Below the pieces are notes generated by a model. The model did not search any database. It worked only from the letters and a program-made list of their open reading frames with translations, and was not told the DNA's origin. Shown here piece by piece: positions 58,022 through 64,000 of a stretch of 64,000 nucleotides of DNA. The position numbers were made by a program, and so were the translations under genes. The number at the start of each line of letters is the position of its first letter. The stretch's first letter is position 1. Source of the stretch: Datura wrightii (Eukaryota; Streptophyta; Magnoliopsida; Solanales; Solanaceae); contig JASDFA010000010.1 of assembly GCA_035772735.1 (NCBI GenBank), positions 131,505,001 to 131,569,000 of the forward strand, in the 5' to 3' direction.

Positions 58022-60152
58022 TGTCACGACCTAAGAGTACACCCAGATCGTAAACACGGGACAAGGAGCCCGGAGAGACCCCAAGTCGACTCATGGCATG
58101 AGCATACATCTAAGCCATTCACATGAAGTGGAAGACTTAACATGATAACATGATAAATAGGACATCATGAAATGAAGAAAATACGACGATACATGATTCA
58201 CACACAACAACTGAATTCTACATATAGTCTGAAAAGCCTCTAGTAAAGATAGATGGGTTGATAGGACAATACTTCAACTAACTCTAAGTACTGAAACTGA
58301 AAGAATCTAGAATCTGAACATAAGGCCCTCGAAACATGAGGACTCACCAATACAGAATGAGAGCAAAGCCAGGAGCAAGCAAAGATTGAGGCTGAACTTG
58401 AGAACCGGGTCCTGTATCATAAAATGATACAATATAGAAAGTATGTGGGTCAGTACTTAGAACGTACCGAGTATGCAAGGTATGTAAAACAACATTTAAA
58501 AACATAAGATTCATAAGAGTAGGACATCATGATCATAAACAATGAAATCATAAGTATACAATAAGGCTAAAGGTTTTCTAAAACATTCGTAAACCTTCCA
58601 TAATTGTAACATGAGAGAAAGAACTTCATAAAACATGACTTGAGCCAAAAAGACATAATCATAACATGCATGAAAATAATGAGGAACAGTGGGAGATTTC
58701 TATAACCAACATACCCCATATTGAGCACATATGGAGTCTGACCTATAAACCTAGTCGGGAGGCCGTTCATACCTTGCCAAGGTAGAACCATGAAAGGAGT
58801 GATATCACTCATGAATACCCGTAGGGCATAGGGGATAGTCATTGAAGAGGTCCCAAACATAACCTACGGTGGCACGTAGGTCTGAGATTTGGGGCATAAC
58901 CTGGGCCCCGAACCTACTCGGTGTTAAGTACTACTCCCAAAACATGCAATGTGCTCATACAAATTCATACATGACATGCATGGCTGGTCAAATCGTGATA
59001 ATGATAACGTGCTTTAGAACTCGTAAGACTAGTCATGAAATCGGGCCCGTGGGTCGGCCAAAATCATAATTCATGAATCATAATCAACATGTGGGCATTA
59101 CCCAATATTCATACATACTTGAAATACTTGAATTTATAGAAAACATGGTCATATTAACATGGGTAATTGAAAATATGCTTCAGATTTGAAAATTCATATC
59201 ATGCTTGAAGATCACCATAACTATGAACTTCAATAGAAAACCTCATGATTGAGCACTTAAGATTTTTAAACATTAGATCAACAAAACATTGAGTAAAACC
59301 AGTAAAAACAGCCTAATAACTCGAACTCATAATTTAGACATGCTACAACGTATTCATATCGATTTGGAAGAATCATGCAATTGGGTTAAGACCCATAAGA
59401 ATTTAGTAATAATAACAATAGATTAAGGAGAAATTGGGCATGGGTGGGATTAATATACCCATTCAAAACCCCACATTCCTGGTACAACTGACTCTAATCT
59501 TCCCTTGAAAGCCTAAGATGGATTTTAGAGGAATTGAGGAAGAACACCTTGAATCACCTTCTAATCTCCTCTCTATACTCTTGCATGCATGGATGAGGCT
59601 TAACATGCACTTAACCCCCTTAAAAGACCCCATTCAGACCTTAAAACGACATAGTTTAGGCCTTTGAAACTTAGGAATTACGAAAACACCCCTACTAAAA
59701 ATGCAAAAACTTTTGGTTGCCAGTCCCCACGAGTGACCTCACTAGTTGTTACCAAGGGGCACGACTCGTGGACGGGATCCGTCATGCTCACAACCCAAAA
59801 TACCCAGGGGACCCCACGAATCGTCGTGGCTGACCACGACTCGTGGTCACCACCCATGATCCCCACTGCCTAAAACCATGACCAACCATACACTCCAACC
59901 CACGGGCGACCTCACAAGTTGTGAGGTCAGACCACAACTCATGGTCACCATCCATGGCCTTCACTTCCCTTTCTAACCTTGCCAAACCTCCAAGGCAGAC
60001 CATGAGGGACCTCACGAGTCGTGAGGTCTAACCACGACTCGTGGTCACTCCTCACGACCTACCTCATGGGTCGTCTTGAGATCTGGTGCGAATTTTCAAT
60101 TTTTCTCCATTTTGACTTCTGGGTCTGATCCTTGGGTTTCCGAGGTATAACA
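58022..60152 (-). repeat. 5' LTR of element H
   Basis: Starts TGTCACGACCTAAGAG and ends CGAGGTATAACA, 2131 bp. Perfect palindromes lie at 59831-59849, 60010-60026 and 60031-60045. Stem-loops are at 58255-58284 and 58413-58431. Confidence 0.93.
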
Positions 60153-60157
60153 GTTCC

Positions 60158-60597
60158 CCATGGGTTAATAACTACTTCAAGTTTACACTCATGATCAATA
60201 CCAATGCTTACTTGTAGAACTTATAGCTAGAGTTCATCCCCATTGAGTGGCTATACTCAATCACCGAGGTAGGTGTCATGAGTGATTTCAAATTAACCAT
60301 TATCAATTTGTTCCAAATTAACTATCTTGCAACTGCAGCTCAAGTTATACAATGATCATAAAAATTAAGGCTTTGTTGTAATTCTTTTTTCCTTATCTCC
60401 ACCTCTCTAGATTCAAGCAAGTAAAGAATTTAGGCAAGTCCTAACGTTGCGCTTCATTAAGAAACATTAAAGATGAAGATAATACAATACAAGCATTTAG
60501 CATTGGTTTCGAATCACTTTGTGTAACCCTAGTTCATTAATCCACCATGGTTTCCACAACCCTAGTTGTGGAGTTTTTATCCTCTCATGAGTGTAAG
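60158..60597 (-). repeat. 5' LTR of F, outer piece
   Basis: AT-rich sequence between H and I that continues the F LTR after the GTTCC duplication. It has no coding signal. A CAACCCTAGTTGTGG palindrome-like stretch lies at 60557-60571. It is cut by element I; the last five bases, GTAAG (60593-60597), are the likely target duplication. Confidence 0.55.
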
Positions 60598-63006
60598 TGT
60601 CACAAGCTGAGTCTATACCTTGGATGATACACAGTACTTGGTGCCACAAGTGACCCTAAGCCAACCTATGGTCTATTATTACACTGGTAAACTGAGTAAA
60701 CATAAGAGGAAGCTTTAAAAATACAATCCTTCAAGAAATACTAATTTGACGAGAGTGAATATATCAACAAAAACAATACTACATAACTATGTTTGAAAGC
60801 CAACTACTGACTGATGAGTTGCTGGAAGAAGCCCCCAGATAACTCTAAAATATTTCTAAATAGGAACTAACTGAAAATAATAACATCCTCGGAAGATGAG
60901 GACTCACCAAACACTGATACGGATATCATCTGAGGGAACTACTGTCAATACTGGGATTGAGAACCTGCATATGTATCATAATATGATATAGCATAGAAAA
61001 TATGCATTAGTACTTTGAATGAATGAGTAAGTGAGAGATAAAATAAGCATGAAAGAATAAGTGAATATGCTGAAATAACATGAAATGACCAACTGAATAG
61101 TATAAACTGATAAAACGGAACTATAACTAATATGGTAAATAATGACCCTGCCTGATAGTGATAAACATGTCCTGGAACTAAGATACTAAGCTGACTTAAA
61201 CTGTATGAACTGGAATGAGACTGTACTGACAAGTGGGAGAGTCTATAATCAACATATAACTACATGAGCTAAACATGGAGTTCGACGTATACACCCCATC
61301 GATAAGACCCAATATACCTTGCCAGGGTATAAAGGCATGAATTGTGAGATCACTATCTGGGCTCATTTGCGCTAAATAACCTACTGTGACAATGTAGTTC
61401 TGAGAACATGGATGCGTTGGAACGCCGGTCCTCTCAGTGCTAAGTCCTGCTCCCACTGGATAGTCCTAATCTGACTACTAAGATGATAGCTCAAAGATGG
61501 GGCCAAGGACTAAGTTAGGGATACTTATCTAGAAATACCTTGAGAGTCTTATCAGACTGGATAATTGTAACTAGTGTTCTAAGTATGGCCAGAGCAGTTT
61601 ATCTGGAAGCATCATAACTGTCTAGAGAACAAATTAAAACTGATACTGGTAGTTCTCAGACTTGTCAGAGCTGCTTATCTGGAAGTGTCATAATTGTCTA
61701 AAAAAATAACTGATAACTGATAACTAGGAGGCATTACTGACACCTCAAGAACTAACTATAGTCAAACTGATCAGTAGACATTACTGAAAGATACTAAAGA
61801 TGCTAACATTTTTACTGGGACTGAACTAGCATGCAACTGACTGAGAATTTAAGTGATAGTAATAACATGGGAATTCCAGCACTGATAGAGTCAAGCAACA
61901 TTAATGACTAATCAATTATGCAAGACCCTAGTTACTGCATATTTATAGAGTTAGGGCTAAAATCATTTTACAGGAAATAAGTATCAACACGATCACTAAG
62001 TAGTGGAAATATAGCAACAAATAATATGAATAACATTCCACAAGAATTAATTGGAATCTGACTGAAAAATTACTCTAATTTGAAATATCATAGCTAGAAT
62101 TGATAGGAGATAGTGGAAGGGCTTTGGGACACAAGGGAAGAACAAGTCCCTCATTGAATTTCCACATACCTGGTGGAAGATTCCTGAGAAAATCCTTGAG
62201 AAATTGAGAAGAAGATTGAGTGCCCTAGCTTTGCCCTGAGAAGTCTCTCTGTAACTTCTTTGTACTGAATCTGAGAGTTGAGAGAACGAATGAGAGGAAT
62301 ACATCGATCAACTCCTTTAATTCTCTCCTAAACATGCCTAAAATGACATAGTTTAAGAATTAAAAGATGGGAAGTTACTAAAATAGCCCTGGAAGAAAAT
62401 CTGAAAAACTGGATGACAGAGACAAACGAGCCACACAACGGGTCATTGGTGGTGACCACGATTCATTAGAACTAGTCATTGGCCCTGGTTTAGATTTTTA
62501 TGCTCACTGGAAAGGGACCATGGAAGGTTACCACGACATGTTGGACAACCCAACTGGTCGTTGGTACCTCTCGTTGTAACTGGTAGGAGGAAGAGGACCC
62601 TTAGAGAATGGGCGACACAACGTCTTGTTCGTAGAACCAACGAGTCATTATGTCCACTCATGGTGAACACTGTCTAGACCTAAGATTTGGTGATGGGTGG
62701 AACAACGACTTGTCAAAGGTGACAACGAGTCATTGTTTGCACTCATTGCTTCTGGGAGATACTTGATAGATTTATGGACTTGGAAAGCAACGGACGACAG
62801 GACGACTCGCTACCTCTTCCAACGAGTCATCCTATGCCTCGTTGGCCCCCGAGAAGAAGATTTTGCAGAGTAAACAATGACTCAATCAACCACTCATCAC
62901 ATGTGACAACGATCCTTTGTCAGGGTCATTCTATGACAATTTTTGGTTTCCCCTGGTTTTTCATGCAAGGTCTGAGTTTGGTCTAGAAAAGTTTTGGGGT
63001 GTTACA
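60598..63006 (-). repeat. 3' LTR of element I
   Basis: Starts TGTCACAAGCTGAG and ends GGGGTGTTACA, 2409 bp, similar throughout to LTRs B and C. Stem-loops lie at 60816-60845 and 60972-60990. Its short-palindrome region (62400-62930) is built on ACGAGTCATT/CAACGAGTC units and is more diverged. Confidence 0.9.
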
Positions 63007-63007
63007 A

Positions 63008-63021
63008 TATCTCCCCCTTAG
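63008..63021 (-). promoter_or_regulatory. Polypurine tract of element I
   Basis: The minus strand reads CTAAGGGGGAGATA (approximately) directly before the 3' LTR. Confidence 0.75.
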
Positions 63022-63199
63022 GATCATTCGTCCTCGAATGAAGACGAAAACTAATGGAAAAACTGGAAAAAGAGTTGCAATCCCCAGACTAAGACTATAA
63101 ACTGATTTTCGAAAGAATGACTGACTGTGAACTGATTTAGCCATGATAACTGAGTTGATGCAACTAAAATGCATATTGAAAATCTGAATAGAGCTGCTG

Positions 63200-64000
63200 A
63201 GTACAAAACAAAATAGAGTATCGAGGAGGAATTTAGTACCTGATGCTGAAACTAAACTGGAAGGGAATGAATGAGGATATTTTGCCATTATGTTTGCTTC
63301 TGCCTGCCATGTGGATCCCTCAACTAGCTAGTTCCTCCACAAGACTTTCACTAAAGTGACTTCCTTGTTTCTCAACTTACAAGCCTGATGGTCAAGGATC
63401 TGAACTGGGACTTCTTCATTAGAGAGACTATCCTTCCCCAACACTTTCTAGTGGCACAACTGAGCTCGGATCACCAATGCACTTCTTCAACAGTGACACA
63501 TGGATGACTGGGTGCACAGATGCTAACTCGGAAGGTAATTCTAACTTGTAGGCCACATTGCTAATTCACCTCAGAACCCTGTAGGGTCCTACATACCTAG
63601 AACTGAGTTTTCCTTTCTTTCCAAACCTCATCACTCCTTTCATGGGTGAAATGTTTAGATAAACCCAATCATCTACGGCAAATTCTAGCTCTCTTCTCCT
63701 CACATCAGCATATGATTTCTGTCGGCTCTGAGCTATTTTCAACCTTTGTCTGATAAGTTTCACTTTTTGCATAGCTTAATGAACTGAGTCTTGTCCTATC
63801 AAGGTAGCTTCGCCAACTCTAAACCACCCTATAGAAGACCTACATCTTCTACCATATAATGCTTCAAACAGCGCCATTTGAATACTAGAGTGGAAGTTGT
63901 TGTTGTATGCAAGCTCTATGAGAGGTTGGTGATCATCCCAACTTCCCTTAAAATCGATCACACATGATCTCAACATATCTTCTAAGGTTTGAATAGTCCG
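63200..64000 (-). pseudogene. Element I integrase end and chromodomain-like tail (partial)
   Basis: Open pieces 63976-63776 (MLRSCVIDFKGSWDDHQPLI, ALYGRRCRSSIGWFRVGEAT) and 63772-63566 (RRRELEFAVDDWVYLNISPM, RFGKKGKLSSRYVGPYRVLR) are the end of integrase. They are separated by one TAA where related elements have a sense codon. The tail to about 63270 is frameshifted. The catalytic core lies beyond the window. Confidence 0.82.

Larger units (their letters stand above)
50747..60152 (-). mobile_element. Gypsy element H (Tekay/Del-like chromovirus), best preserved
   Basis: Minus-strand element of 9406 bp with LTRs 50747-52933 and 58022-60152, flanked by a perfect GTTCC duplication (50742-50746 and 60153-60157). 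All domains are present in order. In a 240-base LTR comparison (from about 50769 and 58043) I count roughly 20 differences, fewer than for A. It has the longest open frame of the window. Confidence 0.94.
36234..64000 (-). mobile_element. Athila-like gypsy element F (5' part), heavily nested
   Basis: Minus-strand order is: LTR (60597-60158 and 50746-50509, split by H and cut by I), tRNA-Asp-type primer site, gag (50381 downward, interrupted by E at 48681), gag-protease linker (38247-37908), then protease start (36313-36234) after putative insertion G. Reverse transcriptase, integrase and 3' LTR are missing; D joins instead. The 5' end of its LTR lies beyond element I and outside the window. 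Confidence 0.78.
60598..64000 (-). mobile_element. Gypsy element I (B/C family), 3' part
   Basis: Minus-strand element entering from the right edge. Its 3' LTR, polypurine tract, chromodomain-like tail and part of integrase are in the window; the rest lies beyond 64000. The predicted duplication to look for at its far end is GTAAG. Confidence 0.88.

Overview
This window is plant nuclear DNA made almost entirely of nested LTR retrotransposons, with one host gene fragment at the left edge. The gene (1-571, minus strand) is the first exon and the start of the second exon of a strictosidine-synthase-like protein. Repeat types (Tekay/Del-like Ty3/gypsy chromoviruses with 2.1-2.7 kb LTRs, an Athila-like gypsy element with a tRNA-Asp-type primer site, and a Ty1/copia remnant) point to a dicot, by recollection most likely Solanaceae. 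No search was run, so the taxon is an inference.

Layout. 849-27654: decayed Ty1/copia remnant (minus), with an LTR/primer-site/leader block present twice. It is split by gypsy element A (plus, 5203-24320, perfect 5-bp target duplication ATTAT), and A is split by gypsy element B (minus, 7395-17139). 27655-28519: left part of a plus-strand gypsy LTR, cut by the next element. 28520-36193: gypsy element D (minus), whose 3' LTR carries a solo LTR, C (29188-31604, target duplication CTGAT). D is truncated at a near-perfect 40-bp palindrome (36194-36233), beyond which lies Athila-like element F (minus). F runs to the right side of the window and is split by G (36314-37907, a putative solo LTR), E (38248-48681, minus), H (50747-60152, minus, target duplication GTTCC) and I (60598 to beyond the window, minus).

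No element looks able to move by itself: all reading frames are broken by stops and frameshifts, several catalytic or zinc-binding residues are lost, and many stops look like CAG to TAG changes. H has the longest open stretches and probably the most similar LTR pair.

The most interesting signals are in the LTRs. Nine LTRs of the A/D/H and B/C/I families share two short stem-loops that flank a splice-donor-like GGTGAGT, and one stem shows a compensatory pair change. The same LTRs also carry clusters of short palindromes built on ACGA(C/G)TCGT. No CRISPR array, rRNA, tRNA gene or intact non-transposon gene other than the partial edge gene was seen.
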